Assembly (NCBI RefSeq): GCF_006494535.1 | Contig: NZ_VHIQ01000002.1 | Coordinates: 1-64,000 of the forward strand | Origin: Paucihalobacter ruber | Lineage (GTDB): Bacteria; Bacteroidota; Bacteroidia; Flavobacteriales; Flavobacteriaceae | Length of the DNA stretch: 64,000 nt | Direction of reading: 5' to 3' | Part shown: positions 8,340-16,885 of the stretch, one piece after another | Numbering within the stretch: position 1 is the stretch's first letter | Layout of the letters: each line of letters begins with the position of its first letter | Notes under the pieces: generated by a model | Told to the model about the DNA's origin: nothing | Databases searched by the model: none | Seen by the model: only the letters and a program-made list of their open reading frames with translations | Translations under genes and position numbers: made by a program

Positions 8340-9053
8340 ATGAAGCACATTTTTAAGTTTAAACAATTCACAATTAACCAAGACCAATGTGCCATGAAAA
8401 TTGGCACCGATTCGGTTTTGTTAGGCGCTTGGACGCCCATAGATCAAAACCCGCTTTCAATTTTAGATATTGGGGCAGGAACCGGCGTGTTGAGTTTAAT
8501 GCTGGCACAACGATGCGATGCCATGACTATTGATGCCATTGAAATTGACGACAATGCCTATGAGCAATGTGTTGAGAATTTCGAAAATTCACCATGGAGC
8601 GACCGATTATTCTGCTATCACGCCTCGCTTGAGGAGTTTACTGAAGAAATAGAAGAGACATATGATTTAATTATTTGTAATCCTCCTTTTTACTTAGATC
8701 ATTACAAAACTGATGACAAACAGAGAGCCCTTGCGCGTTTTCAAGACGCTATGCCTTTTGAACATCTATTGGAAAGCGTTTCAAAATTATTATCTAATAA
8801 CGGGCGATTTGCTGTGGTGATTCCTTTTAAAGAAGAAACCTGTTTTTCTGAATTAGCTCAGTCATTTGGTTTACATGCACATCAAATTTTAAGGGTTAGA
8901 GGTAACACAACTTCTCAAATCGTTAGAAGCTTAATGTATTTTGGATTTGAAAATATCCCATCAAATTCTGATGAATTGATTATTGAAACCGTCAGACATC
9001 AATACACCAATAAGTACATCAATCTTACTAAAGATTTTTATTTGAAAATGTGA
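8340..9053 (+). CDS. trmN6: tRNA1(Val) (adenine(37)-N6)-methyltransferase
   Basis: A 237-residue SAM-dependent methyltransferase of the TrmN6/YfiC family, which methylates N6 of A37 in tRNA-Val. Motif I is DIGAGTG (residues 43-49) and the catalytic adenine-N6 motif is NPPF at 114-117. The opening FKQFTINQDQCAMKIGTDSV is typical of the family. It follows rimM in the same direction, with a small palindrome between. The assignment to A37 of tRNA-Val comes from family membership and could differ in this phylum. Confidence 0.9.
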   Translation: MKHIFKFKQFTINQDQCAMKIGTDSVLLGAWTPIDQNPLSILDIGAGTGVLSLMLAQRCDAMTIDAIEIDDNAYEQCVENFENSPWSDRLFCYHASLEEFTEEIEETYDLIICNPPFYLDHYKTDDKQRALARFQDAMPFEHLLESVSKLLSNNGRFAVVIPFKEETCFSELAQSFGLHAHQILRVRGNTTSQIVRSLMYFGFENIPSNSDELIIETVRHQYTNKYINLTKDFYLKM

Positions 9054-9077
9054 AACCATTTAAATTAAAAGATATCA

Positions 9078-9108
9078 TTGTGCCTTGCAAACGTTTTCGT
9101 TAATTTTG
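9078..9108 (+). promoter_or_regulatory. promoter of acyl-CoA dehydrogenase gene
   Basis: TTG at 9078-9080 and TAATTTTG at 9101-9108 are separated by 20 nt, matching the Bacteroidota consensus. The predicted leader to the ATG at 9134 is about 20 nt. Confidence 0.65.
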
Positions 9109-9133
9109 CATCATAACTTTTTAGCAGTTAAAA

Positions 9134-10312
9134 ATGAAACCAGATTTATTTGAAGCACCCGATTATTACAATATAGACGATTTACTTTCTGAAGAACATA
9201 AATTGGTACGCAGTGCCGCCCGAGAATGGGTCAAACGCGATGTGTCGCCCATCATTGAAGAATACGCTCAGAAGGCCGAATTCCCAAAACAAATCATTAA
9301 TGGTCTTGCCGAAATTGGTGCTTTCGGACCATACATTCCTGCGGAATACGGCGGTGCCGGATTAGATCAAATTTCTTATGGCTTGATCATGCAGGAAATT
9401 GAGCGTGGTGATAGCGGTGTGCGTAGTACTGCCTCGGTGCAATCATCTTTGGTGATGTATCCCATCTGGAAATACGGAAATGAAGCACAGCGACAAAAAT
9501 ACCTACCTAAACTAGCCACAGGCGAATGGATGGGTTCTTTTGGTTTAACCGAACCTGACCATGGCAGTAATCCCGGTGGAATGACCACCAATTTTAAAGA
9601 TATGGGTGACCACTATCTTTTAAACGGTGCCAAAATGTGGATTTCTAACGCCCCGTTTTGCAATGTGGCAGTGGTTTGGGCTAAAGATGAAAGCGGTAGA
9701 ATTCATGGGTTAATTGTTGAACGCGGTATGGAAGGTTTTTCAACACCCGAAACACATAACAAGTGGTCGTTAAGAGCTTCAGCTACAGGCGAATTGATTT
9801 TTGATAATGTTAAAGTTCCGAAGGAAAACTTATTACCCAACAAATCTGGTTTGGGTGCACCGCTTGGTTGTTTAGATTCTGCGCGTTATGGCATAGCATG
9901 GGGTGCCATTGGTGCTGCCATGGATTGTTATGATACCGCTTTGCGATATAGTAAAGAACGTATGCAGTTTGGCAAACCAATTGGTGGATTTCAGTTACAA
10001 CAGAAAAAATTAGCCGAAATGATTACCGAAATCACCAAAGCACAATTACTGGCACTGCGATTGGGTCAACTCAAAAATGACGATCGCGCTACTACTGCAC
10101 AAATTTCAATGGCCAAACGCAACAATGTGGATATGGCAATAAACATAGCACGCGAAGCCAGACAAATGTTAGGCGGTATGGGTATTACTGGCGAGTACAG
10201 TATTATGCGTCATTCTATGAATTTAGAGAGTGTTATCACTTACGAAGGCACACACGACATACATTTACTTATCACTGGATTAGACATTACGGGATTAAAT
10301 GCATTTAAATAA
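9134..10312 (+). CDS. glutaryl-CoA dehydrogenase-like acyl-CoA dehydrogenase
   Basis: A 392-residue FAD enzyme of the acyl-CoA dehydrogenase family. It most resembles glutaryl-CoA dehydrogenase, which oxidises and decarboxylates glutaryl-CoA to crotonyl-CoA in lysine and tryptophan breakdown. Supporting motifs are DSGVRSTASVQSSLVMYPI (about residues 94-112), FGLTEPDHGSNPGG, the FAD/substrate region RMQFGKPIGGFQLQQKKLA, and the catalytic base in TYEGTHDIH (Glu371). The DSGxRS stretch and the glutamate position favour this subfamily over short-chain enzymes. A saccharopine dehydrogenase-like gene 20 kb away fits a lysine-degrading organism, but the link is inferred. Confidence 0.88.
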   Translation: MKPDLFEAPDYYNIDDLLSEEHKLVRSAAREWVKRDVSPIIEEYAQKAEFPKQIINGLAEIGAFGPYIPAEYGGAGLDQISYGLIMQEIERGDSGVRSTASVQSSLVMYPIWKYGNEAQRQKYLPKLATGEWMGSFGLTEPDHGSNPGGMTTNFKDMGDHYLLNGAKMWISNAPFCNVAVVWAKDESGRIHGLIVERGMEGFSTPETHNKWSLRASATGELIFDNVKVPKENLLPNKSGLGAPLGCLDSARYGIAWGAIGAAMDCYDTALRYSKERMQFGKPIGGFQLQQKKLAEMITEITKAQLLALRLGQLKNDDRATTAQISMAKRNNVDMAINIAREARQMLGGMGITGEYSIMRHSMNLESVITYEGTHDIHLLITGLDITGLNAFK

Positions 10313-10346
10313 GCCGAATTTTAACCCGCAACGAGTTCAAAACACC

Positions 10347-11075
10347 ATGAATTTCAAACAATTATTGGGCCTTTTACTGTCCTTATTTTTCGTTCTAAAC
10401 TGTGCCAACAATGCCGAAACCTATGTAGATCCGATTCAGGAAGAAGTTGAAGAAGAAGTTCAGCCCAATAATTTCAAGTTATTATCTTTAGGTGATAGCT
10501 ATACCATTGGAGCCAGTGTTTGTGAAACTTGCAGATTTCCGGAGCAATTAAAAGATAGTTTAAGAAACAGGTTTGATGAATCTAATAACTTCAGTCTTCA
10601 AATAGTAGCGACATCGGGGTGGACCACCACTAATTTGATTAGCGCATTAAATTCAAATACACCAACCAACGATCATGATTTGGTAACCCTTTTAATTGGT
10701 GTTAATAATCAATTTCAGGGGAAACCCTTTGAACTGTACGAAACAGAATTTGTAATTTTAGTTAACAAAGCGATAACCTATGCCAAAGGCGATAAAAGCC
10801 GGATCATAGTAGTATCCATCCCGGATTATGGCTTTACTCCTTTTGGTCAAAATAATCAAACTACCATTACAGCAGAACTAGACAATTACAACGCCTATGC
10901 ACAAAACTACTGCGAAGCCAATAATATAAGTTACGTCTATATTACTGATATTACACAACAAGGCCTTGAAAATCCAAACTTGGTAGCATCTGACGGATTG
11001 CATCCTTCAGAATTGGCATACAGTAAATTTGTAGAGCGTATTTTACCTAAAGCATTACAAATACTTCAGCAGTAA
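10347..11075 (+). CDS. SGNH/GDSL hydrolase lipoprotein
   Basis: A 242-residue secreted esterase or lipase-like enzyme. I start it at MNFKQLLGLLL (10347), which gives a lipoprotein signal peptide ending VLNC; the upstream in-frame ATG (10299) lies inside the preceding gene. The nucleophile is in LLSLGDSYTIGA (block I), the oxyanion Asn is probably in LLIGVNNQF, and Asp and His of the triad are in SDGLHPSELAY near the C-terminus. Acidic residues downstream of the lipid-modified Cys form a short linker. The substrate cannot be told from sequence. It may share a transcript with the acyl-CoA dehydrogenase gene 34 nt upstream. Confidence 0.88.
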   Translation: MNFKQLLGLLLSLFFVLNCANNAETYVDPIQEEVEEEVQPNNFKLLSLGDSYTIGASVCETCRFPEQLKDSLRNRFDESNNFSLQIVATSGWTTTNLISALNSNTPTNDHDLVTLLIGVNNQFQGKPFELYETEFVILVNKAITYAKGDKSRIIVVSIPDYGFTPFGQNNQTTITAELDNYNAYAQNYCEANNISYVYITDITQQGLENPNLVASDGLHPSELAYSKFVERILPKALQILQQ

Positions 11076-11079
11076 TCAA

Positions 11080-11409
11080 TTAACTTTCGGGAGCAAGTTT
11101 AACTTCTAATCCGTCTAAATCGACAGAAATTGGGATTTGACAACTTAAGCGACTGTTATCTCTTACGTAAAAAGCTTCGCTTAACATGGCTTCTTCTTCA
11201 TCTTGCATTTCAGGAAGTATGTGGTTACTTACAACATAACACTGACAAGAGGCACACATAGCCATGCCACCACAAATACCTATGGTACCTTCGGGTGCAA
11301 GTTCGTGCATTCTGATAACTTCCATTAAATTTAAAGGCATATCAACAGGAGCGGCTACTTCATGTTGAACGCCTTCTCTGTCAGTTACTTTTATGATAAT
11401 GTCTAGCAT
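11080..11409 (-). CDS. fdx: [2Fe-2S] ferredoxin
   Basis: A 109-residue electron carrier of the adrenodoxin/ISC ferredoxin type. Cluster ligands are Cys46, Cys52 and Cys55 (pattern C-x5-C-x2-C in GICGGMAMCASCQCYV) and Cys90 in RLSCQIPI. It lies 27 nt downstream of a ferredoxin-NADP reductase gene on the same strand, so the two are probably a redox pair in one transcript. With the NifU-like and Mrp genes just upstream it forms an iron-sulfur cluster region. Confidence 0.93.
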   Translation of the reverse strand: MLDIIIKVTDREGVQHEVAAPVDMPLNLMEVIRMHELAPEGTIGICGGMAMCASCQCYVVSNHILPEMQDEEEAMLSEAFYVRDNSRLSCQIPISVDLDGLEVKLAPES

Positions 11410-11436
11410 GGAGAATATTGAGGCTAAAATCTGTAA

Positions 11437-12492
11437 TTAATCAAAAGCTTTAACAACAGCCTTAGGTGCTTCTTTTCTGGTACCATCAAAACCGTCAACA
11501 CCACTAACGGTTGTATATTTCAATACATATTTCTTTCCCGGGTTGATGATTTGATAAGCTGCCTGACACATCAGAGTAGCTTCATGAAAACCACATAAAA
11601 TAAGTTTGAGTTTTCCGGGATAGGTATTGACATCGCCAATGGCAAAAATTCCTGGTATATTAGTTTGATAATCTAACGCATTGTTGACTTTTATAGCATT
11701 TTTCTCAATCTCCAAACCCCAATCTGCTATCGGACCTAATTTTGGAGACAAACCAAAAAGCGGAATAAAATGATCTGTTTCTAAGATAAATGGTGCTTCG
11801 CCTTCTTTGGTGATTTCAACACTTCGCAATTTCGAATCGCCATTGATAGCAGTTATTTCTGCTGGTGTAATTAGATTGATTTTTCCAAGATTTTTAAGCT
11901 CCTGAACTTTTTCAACAGAATCTAAATGACCTCTAAACTCATTGCGTCTATGAACCAACGTTACACTTTCGGCAACGCTTGTTAAGAAAATAGACCAATC
12001 TAAAGCCGAATCGCCACCACCAGCTATCACTACATGTTTTCCGCGGTACATTTCGGGTTCTTTAATCATGTATTCAATCCCTTTGTCTTCAAACTGATCG
12101 ATGTTATTAAGCAATGGTTTACGCGGTTCAAAACTTCCTAAACCACCGGCAATTGCCACTACCGGAGCCTGATGTTTGGTCCCTTTATTTGTAGTCACTA
12201 TAAAACTACCGTCTTCTTGTTTTTCAATAGTTTCGGCGCGTTCGCCCAAGGTGAATCCGGGTTGAAACTGCTTGCATTGCTCCAATAATTTATCGGTAAG
12301 ATCGCCTGCTAAAATTTCGGGGTAGGCAGGAATATCGTAAATGGGTTTTTTAGGATAAATTTCTGAACATTGTCCGCCGGGCTGAGGTAAAGCATCAATT
12401 AAATGACACTTAAGCTTTAAAAGTCCGGCCTCAAAGACAGCAAACAATCCGGTTGGTCCGGCGCCAATAATTAATATATCTGTTTTAATCAT
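11437..12492 (-). CDS. ferredoxin-NADP reductase (thioredoxin reductase-like)
   Basis: A 351-residue FAD enzyme of the YumC-type ferredoxin-NADP+ reductase family. It has an FAD-binding GAGPTGLFAVFEAG near the N-terminus (about residues 9-22), the block PGGQCSEIYPKKPIYDIPA, and a second nucleotide-binding motif IAGGGDSALDW around residue 157. It lacks the CxxC redox motif of thioredoxin reductase. The FAD-attaching C-terminal motif FAIGDVNTYPGK is present. It is transcribed just ahead of the ferredoxin, its likely partner, from a good promoter. Confidence 0.92.
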   Translation of the reverse strand: MIKTDILIIGAGPTGLFAVFEAGLLKLKCHLIDALPQPGGQCSEIYPKKPIYDIPAYPEILAGDLTDKLLEQCKQFQPGFTLGERAETIEKQEDGSFIVTTNKGTKHQAPVVAIAGGLGSFEPRKPLLNNIDQFEDKGIEYMIKEPEMYRGKHVVIAGGGDSALDWSIFLTSVAESVTLVHRRNEFRGHLDSVEKVQELKNLGKINLITPAEITAINGDSKLRSVEITKEGEAPFILETDHFIPLFGLSPKLGPIADWGLEIEKNAIKVNNALDYQTNIPGIFAIGDVNTYPGKLKLILCGFHEATLMCQAAYQIINPGKKYVLKYTTVSGVDGFDGTRKEAPKAVVKAFD

Positions 12493-12514
12493 TTGAAGTA
12501 GAAAATTTTGCTGG

Positions 12515-12541
12515 CAAAATTAAAATGAATTTTCAGCTCAA
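12515..12541 (-). promoter_or_regulatory. promoter of ferredoxin reductase-ferredoxin operon
   Basis: Minus-strand TTG (12541-12539) and TAATTTTG (12522-12515) are separated by 16 nt. The -7 box lies 22 nt upstream of the reductase ATG at 12492. Confidence 0.6.
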
Positions 12542-12561
12542 TACATGACCATCATCATGCA

Positions 12562-12801
12562 TTATTTTACATTAATAACTTGTTCAATTTGTGGAACGTA
12601 TTTTTTGATGGTCATTTCAACGCCGCTTTTGAGGGTCATTTGATTAACACTACAAGAATTACAGGCACCTTCTAATTGAACTTTAACGATGGTATTATTT
12701 TCAATTTCAATCAATTTAATATCACCACCATCACTTTGTAAAAAAGGTCTTATTTCGTCTAATGCCTTCTCTACGTTAATTTTAATTTCTTCTGCTGTCA
12801 T
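12562..12801 (-). CDS. NifU C-terminal domain-like Fe-S protein
   Basis: A 79-residue protein consisting only of the NifU C-terminal (Nfu) domain, which carries or delivers Fe-S clusters to target proteins. The cluster-binding motif is GACNSC (Cys47, Cys50), preceded by SDGGDIKLIEI and followed by VNQMTLKSGVE. It overlaps the stop of the Mrp gene by 4 nt (ATGA), a sign of coupled translation, so Mrp and Nfu very likely act together in cluster assembly. Transcription is from the promoter ahead of mrp. Confidence 0.93.
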   Translation of the reverse strand: MTAEEIKINVEKALDEIRPFLQSDGGDIKLIEIENNTIVKVQLEGACNSCSVNQMTLKSGVEMTIKKYVPQIEQVINVK

Positions 12802-13943
12802 GATTTTTTTCTAATTGCTGAACAACCCGCCATGGTTGTGATTTTTATAGCTTCCGTTTCCGGAAGGTTATCATTTCTTTCTACTAATTGGGTTACCACG
12901 GCTTTTGTTAGTTCGATATAAGCTCTTTCAACCGGTGTTCCATCTTGTAAAGCCGCCGGTCTTCCAACATCGCCGGCTTCTCTTATACTTTGAATCAATG
13001 GTATTTCACCCAAAAACGGAACGTTTAAATCTTCGGCTAAATTTCTTGCCCCCGATTGTCCAAAGATATAATATTTATTTTCAGGAAGCTCTGCCGGTGT
13101 AAAGTAAGCCATATTTTCAACTACTCCCAAAACCGGGACGTTAATACTGTCTTGTTGAAACATGGCAACGCCTTTTCTGGCATCGGCTAAGGCTACATTT
13201 TGAGGTGTACTTACCACAACAGCTCCTGTAATTGGCAATGCCTGCATGATGCTTAAGTGAATATCACCGGTTCCAGGTGGTAAATCGATTAGCAACATAT
13301 CTAATTCGCCCCAAGCGGCATCAAAAATCATTTGATTTAAAGCCTTTGAAGCCATTGGACCTCGCCAAATAACCGCTTGGTCCGGTTTTGTGAAAAAGCC
13401 AATAGACAAAATTTTAATGCCATAACTTTCTACAGGTTTCATTTTAGACTTACCATCTACATTGATAGCTAAGGGTCGTTCATTCTCAACATCAAACATG
13501 ATAGGCACTGATGGCCCGTAAATATCCGCATCTAAAACACCTACCTTAAAACCCATTTTGGCCAACGACACAGCCAAATTAGCTGTTACCGTAGATTTAC
13601 CAACGCCTCCTTTACCTGAAGCTACTGCAATGATATTGGTAATGCCGGGTATTGGTTTGCCTTTTATTTCGTTCTTTGGAGTTGTGGCAGGTGCATCTAC
13701 TTTGAGGTTGATTTTTATTTTTGCCTTTTCGTGAACTTTGTCGTGAATGGTTTTTAATATCTCTACCTCTGTTTTCTTTCTGGCTTGCAATGTTGGATTT
13801 TTTATGGTGACATCTACCACAACTTCATCTCCAAAAACAACCACATTGGTTACCGCACCACTATCGACCATATTTTCGCCTTCGCCGGGTGCAGAGATGG
13901 TTTTTAAGGCCTCTAAAATATCTTGTTTGTTGAGTTTAATCAT
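12798..13943 (-). CDS. Mrp/NBP35 family Fe-S carrier ATPase
   Basis: A 381-residue P-loop ATPase (Mrp/ApbC) that carries Fe-S clusters to apoproteins. An N-terminal MIP18/DUF59 domain covers about residues 5-80, followed by the deviant Walker A GKGGVGKST (110-118) with a signature lysine, and LLIDLPPGTGDIH as the Walker B region. Where many Mrp proteins have a CxxC cluster-binding pair after ENMxYF, this one reads ENMAYFTPAELPENK, with no cysteine. A lone cysteine is present near the end (MAGCSAIRKK). Nfu follows with a 4-nt overlap. Confidence 0.93.
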   Translation of the reverse strand: MIKLNKQDILEALKTISAPGEGENMVDSGAVTNVVVFGDEVVVDVTIKNPTLQARKKTEVEILKTIHDKVHEKAKIKINLKVDAPATTPKNEIKGKPIPGITNIIAVASGKGGVGKSTVTANLAVSLAKMGFKVGVLDADIYGPSVPIMFDVENERPLAINVDGKSKMKPVESYGIKILSIGFFTKPDQAVIWRGPMASKALNQMIFDAAWGELDMLLIDLPPGTGDIHLSIMQALPITGAVVVSTPQNVALADARKGVAMFQQDSINVPVLGVVENMAYFTPAELPENKYYIFGQSGARNLAEDLNVPFLGEIPLIQSIREAGDVGRPAALQDGTPVERAYIELTKAVVTQLVERNDNLPETEAIKITTMAGCSAIRKKS

Positions 13944-13969
13944 TATTAATTTAGATTTATTCTAAAATG

Positions 13970-13977
13970 CAAATATA
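13970..13977 (-). promoter_or_regulatory. -7 box of mrp-nfu operon
   Basis: Minus-strand TATATTTG (13977-13970) matches TAnnTTTG, 26 nt before the mrp ATG. No -33 TTG is obvious. The 115 nt between this box and the next gene show nothing further. Confidence 0.55.
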
Positions 13978-14091
13978 CGGTGAATTGTTAAGATTTTGAA
14001 GTGGTTTAATTGAAATGCCTTATACTTAAATGTGGAAATGTTATAATGCCCGTAATTAATTATAAGCTTTTATAAATCAACGTGTAAAGTA

Positions 14092-14430
14092 TCAGAACTC
14101 TTGTGCCGGATCCCAGAAATGTTTATCGAAATCTTGGATTTGATTTTCTACCACTTTTACCCCTTCATTTTCCAGTAATTGCTGCATTAAATTAGAACCC
14201 GGAAAATGATGCTTTCCTGTTAAGAGTCCGTTTCTGTTAACAACTCTGTGGGCAGGCACATCAGGAAGATTATGGGAAGCGTTCATTGCATACCCCACAA
14301 TTCTGGCACTTTTTGCCGCACCTAAATATTTGGCTACAGCACCATAACTTGTAACCCGACCATACGGAATTAACTTTACTACCTCATAAACCTGATTAAA
14401 GAATCCTGATTGGTCGGCTTTATCTACCAT
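14092..14430 (-). CDS. alkyltransferase-like (ATL) MGMT family protein
   Basis: A 112-residue protein with the DNA-binding fold of O6-alkylguanine-DNA alkyltransferase. The opening PYGRVTSYGAVAKYLG and the arginine-finger region SARIVGYAMN (Arg43) are intact, but the active-site PCHRV is PAHRV (residues 59-63), so the alkyl-accepting cysteine is alanine. It therefore cannot transfer alkyl groups and is probably an ATL protein, which flips and flags O6-alkylguanine for nucleotide excision repair. It overlaps the LysE-family gene by 7 nt, and that gene overlaps trmB, giving a three-gene operon. Confidence 0.9.
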   Translation of the reverse strand: MVDKADQSGFFNQVYEVVKLIPYGRVTSYGAVAKYLGAAKSARIVGYAMNASHNLPDVPAHRVVNRNGLLTGKHHFPGSNLMQQLLENEGVKVVENQIQDFDKHFWDPAQEF

Positions 14431-15053
14431 TCTTTGATAATATTGATGAGCGTGATGAGCGCAACAACAGCAGTAATCACACCAATAATGCCATTCATAC
14501 CTTTGTGTGAAGTCATCCTTCTCGATTTAATTTTATCAAAAAAGAAAATGTAAACATAGAGCATCACGAAAGTACCCATGGCAGCGCCAGCCACGTACGA
14601 CATAATATTGATTGTTTCGAAAGTCAACCACCCGAACGATGCCAAAGTAAGCGTCATATAGGCCTGATAAGGAATAGGTAACACATTTAAAGCAGACAGA
14701 AAAACTCCGTGAAAAAATCTGCTGTGTTTACTTTTTATGTGAGATTCAATACTGGGCTTGGGTGTTTTTTTGGCTACCACTAAAAAATAAACCGAAAGCA
14801 ATACAAATATTACAAACGCAACACGTTGCAGTATTTTAACTACTTCAGGATGATTGTTAATATATCTGGCAAAAATGGCCGCCATATAAGTTTGTAAAAT
14901 TACGGTAAAACAAACCCCTAACGAAAATATGACACCTCTTACATGACCTTCCTTGATGCTTATTTTAGCCGCAGACATATTCAATAATCCCGGAGGTACC
15001 ACGCCTATAAGTGCAGTTACAAAACCTAATAAATAGACCGTTGTAATATTCAA
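14424..15053 (-). CDS. LysE family amino-acid exporter
   Basis: A 209-residue inner-membrane protein with about six hydrophobic segments. The N-terminal segment contains VTALIGVVPPGLLNMSAAK, matching the LysE/RhtB signature region (PGP in classical members, PPG here). Family members export amino acids such as lysine, threonine or homoserine; the substrate is not predictable. It is translationally coupled to trmB (4-nt overlap) upstream and to the ATL gene downstream. Confidence 0.8.
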   Translation of the reverse strand: MNITTVYLLGFVTALIGVVPPGLLNMSAAKISIKEGHVRGVIFSLGVCFTVILQTYMAAIFARYINNHPEVVKILQRVAFVIFVLLSVYFLVVAKKTPKPSIESHIKSKHSRFFHGVFLSALNVLPIPYQAYMTLTLASFGWLTFETINIMSYVAGAAMGTFVMLYVYIFFFDKIKSRRMTSHKGMNGIIGVITAVVALITLINIIKEW

Positions 15054-15730
15054 TTGTTGCGCAGTTTAAATTTGATATAGGTAATGGCCTTATTCTTCTC
15101 TAAATACTGACTTTCATAAAAAGTTTGTACTTGGGTAACCACATCCGGGCTGCCGGAATTATTGTAAACGTCGTGATTGGCATACAGTACTTCATGACCC
15201 AAACCGTGCAATAATCCCAAGGTGTAACCATGCATAAATTCGCTATCAGTTTTTAAGTTGATAACACCGTTTGGTTTTAAAATTTTTTGGTAACGATCCA
15301 AAAAAGCGGCATTGGTCATACGGTGTTTGGTGCGCTTGTATTTAATTTGAGGATCGGGAAAGGTAATCCAGATTTCGTCAACTTCGTTTTGAGCAAAGGC
15401 GTATTCAATTAATTCAATTTGAACGCGCAAAAAAGCAGCGTTATTTATTTGTTCTTCAACAGCTGTTTTTGCACCGCGCCAAAATCGGGCACCTTTTATA
15501 TCAACACCAATAAAATTTTTATCGGGATAGCGTTTGGCCAATGCAATGGTATATTCGCCTTTACCGCATCCCAACTCTAACACAATAGGGTTTTGGTTTT
15601 TAAAATAATTCTTGCCCCAATTTCCTTTTAAATTAAATTGCGCACTAATTAATTCATCTCTTGTTGGCTGAATAACATTGCCAAAAGTTAAGTTTTCTTT
15701 AAAACGTTTTAATTTATTTTTACTTCCCAC
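15050..15730 (-). CDS. trmB: tRNA (guanine-N7-)-methyltransferase
   Basis: A 226-residue TrmB, which makes m7G46 in the variable loop of tRNAs using SAM. Motif I is LELGCGKGEYTIALAKRYP and the family-specific block WITFPDPQIKYKRTKHRMTN is present, followed by KTDSEFMHGYT. Length is normal. It is the first gene of an overlapping operon with a LysE exporter and an ATL protein. Its start faces the divergent glycosyltransferase gene across 99 nt. Confidence 0.95.
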   Translation of the reverse strand: MGSKNKLKRFKENLTFGNVIQPTRDELISAQFNLKGNWGKNYFKNQNPIVLELGCGKGEYTIALAKRYPDKNFIGVDIKGARFWRGAKTAVEEQINNAAFLRVQIELIEYAFAQNEVDEIWITFPDPQIKYKRTKHRMTNAAFLDRYQKILKPNGVINLKTDSEFMHGYTLGLLHGLGHEVLYANHDVYNNSGSPDVVTQVQTFYESQYLEKNKAITYIKFKLRNN

Positions 15731-15773
15731 AGTTTCTTAATATGGCGGTAAAATTAAGGAAACATTTTAGGTT

Positions 15774-15781
15774 TACCTTTG
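15774..15781 (+). promoter_or_regulatory. -7 box of glycosyltransferase gene
   Basis: TACCTTTG at 15774-15781 fits TAnnTTTG and lies 48 nt upstream of the GTG start of the glycosyltransferase. No clear -33 element is seen. Confidence 0.5.
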
Positions 15782-15829
15782 TCTTTATTTACCGGCAATG
15801 AAAATAAGAAAATTAAATAATTTACAAGC

Positions 15830-16885
15830 GTGAAAAAAATAATCTTAGTTGCGCCGTTGAACTGGGGCTTGGGGCATGCTACGCGGTGCATTCCAATTAT
15901 AAGAGCATTGCAAGACAACGGTTTTACCCCAATAATTGGTAGCGACGGCGTTGCGCTTAATTTACTTAAACATGAATTTCCTGAATTAACTTTTATCGAA
16001 TTTCCTTCATACAACATTAGTTACGCAAAAAAGGCTAAAAATTTTAAGTGGGCTATTTTAAAAAGCACCCCAAAAATGCTTAAAGCCATCAAGGCCGAAA
16101 AAAAATTTACCAAACAACTTATTGAAGATTATAATATCGATGGCATCATTTCTGATAACCGTTTGGGCGTTTACAGCAAACATGTGCCTTCGGTTTTTAT
16201 AACACATCAAATTAATGTACTAAGTGGGAATACCACAAAAATAAGTAGCAAACTACATCAGCAAATCATTAAAAAATTTACGCAGTGTTGGGTGCCAGAT
16301 CAACACAACGAACCCAGTTTAAGTGGTATTTTGGGCCATTTAAATCATTTTAATCCATCGATAAAATATATCGGACCACTTAGCAGATTCGAAAAAGTTG
16401 AAACCCAACAAACCATCGACATTTTAGCTCTGATTTCCGGGCCCGAACCTCAGCGCACTTTACTTCAAGAGAAGCTAATTTCTGAATTACAACATTTGAA
16501 TAAAACAATTGTCATGGTTTGCGGCCTGGTCGAAAACGAGCAAAGCGTTAAGCAAATTGGCAACATGAACGTTTACAATTTTATGACAAGCCAACAATTG
16601 CAAGACACCTTCAATAAAAGTCGATTAATTGTTTCACGTTCTGGTTATACTACTGTAATGGATTTAGCCAAATTAGGGAAAAAGGCATTTTTTATTCCTA
16701 CTCCCGGACAGTTTGAACAGGAATATCTTGCAAAAAAACTTCAGGAAGATGGTTTGGTGCCTTACTGCAAACAAGACGAATTTAATGTTGAAAAACTAAG
16801 GGTCGTTGATGAATTTAAAGGTCTATCAAGCTTTGACTTTGAAATAAATTTCAAATCTTTATTTAGCCTTTTCAAGGGTGAATGA
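15830..16885 (+). CDS. MJ1255-like glycosyltransferase
   Basis: A 351-residue GT-B fold protein resembling the MJ1255/TIGR00661 group of putative glycosyltransferases, distant relatives of MurG. The N-terminus has the glycine-rich VAPLNWGLGHATRCIPIIRA, and the C-terminal half has SRSGYTTVMDLAKLGKKAFF with PTPGQFEQEYLAKKL, the expected nucleotide-sugar binding region. It starts with GTG at 15830; there is no better ATG. Its last 27 nt overlap tail-to-tail with the histidine kinase gene. Acceptor and sugar are unknown. Confidence 0.82.
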   Translation: MKKIILVAPLNWGLGHATRCIPIIRALQDNGFTPIIGSDGVALNLLKHEFPELTFIEFPSYNISYAKKAKNFKWAILKSTPKMLKAIKAEKKFTKQLIEDYNIDGIISDNRLGVYSKHVPSVFITHQINVLSGNTTKISSKLHQQIIKKFTQCWVPDQHNEPSLSGILGHLNHFNPSIKYIGPLSRFEKVETQQTIDILALISGPEPQRTLLQEKLISELQHLNKTIVMVCGLVENEQSVKQIGNMNVYNFMTSQQLQDTFNKSRLIVSRSGYTTVMDLAKLGKKAFFIPTPGQFEQEYLAKKLQEDGLVPYCKQDEFNVEKLRVVDEFKGLSSFDFEINFKSLFSLFKGE

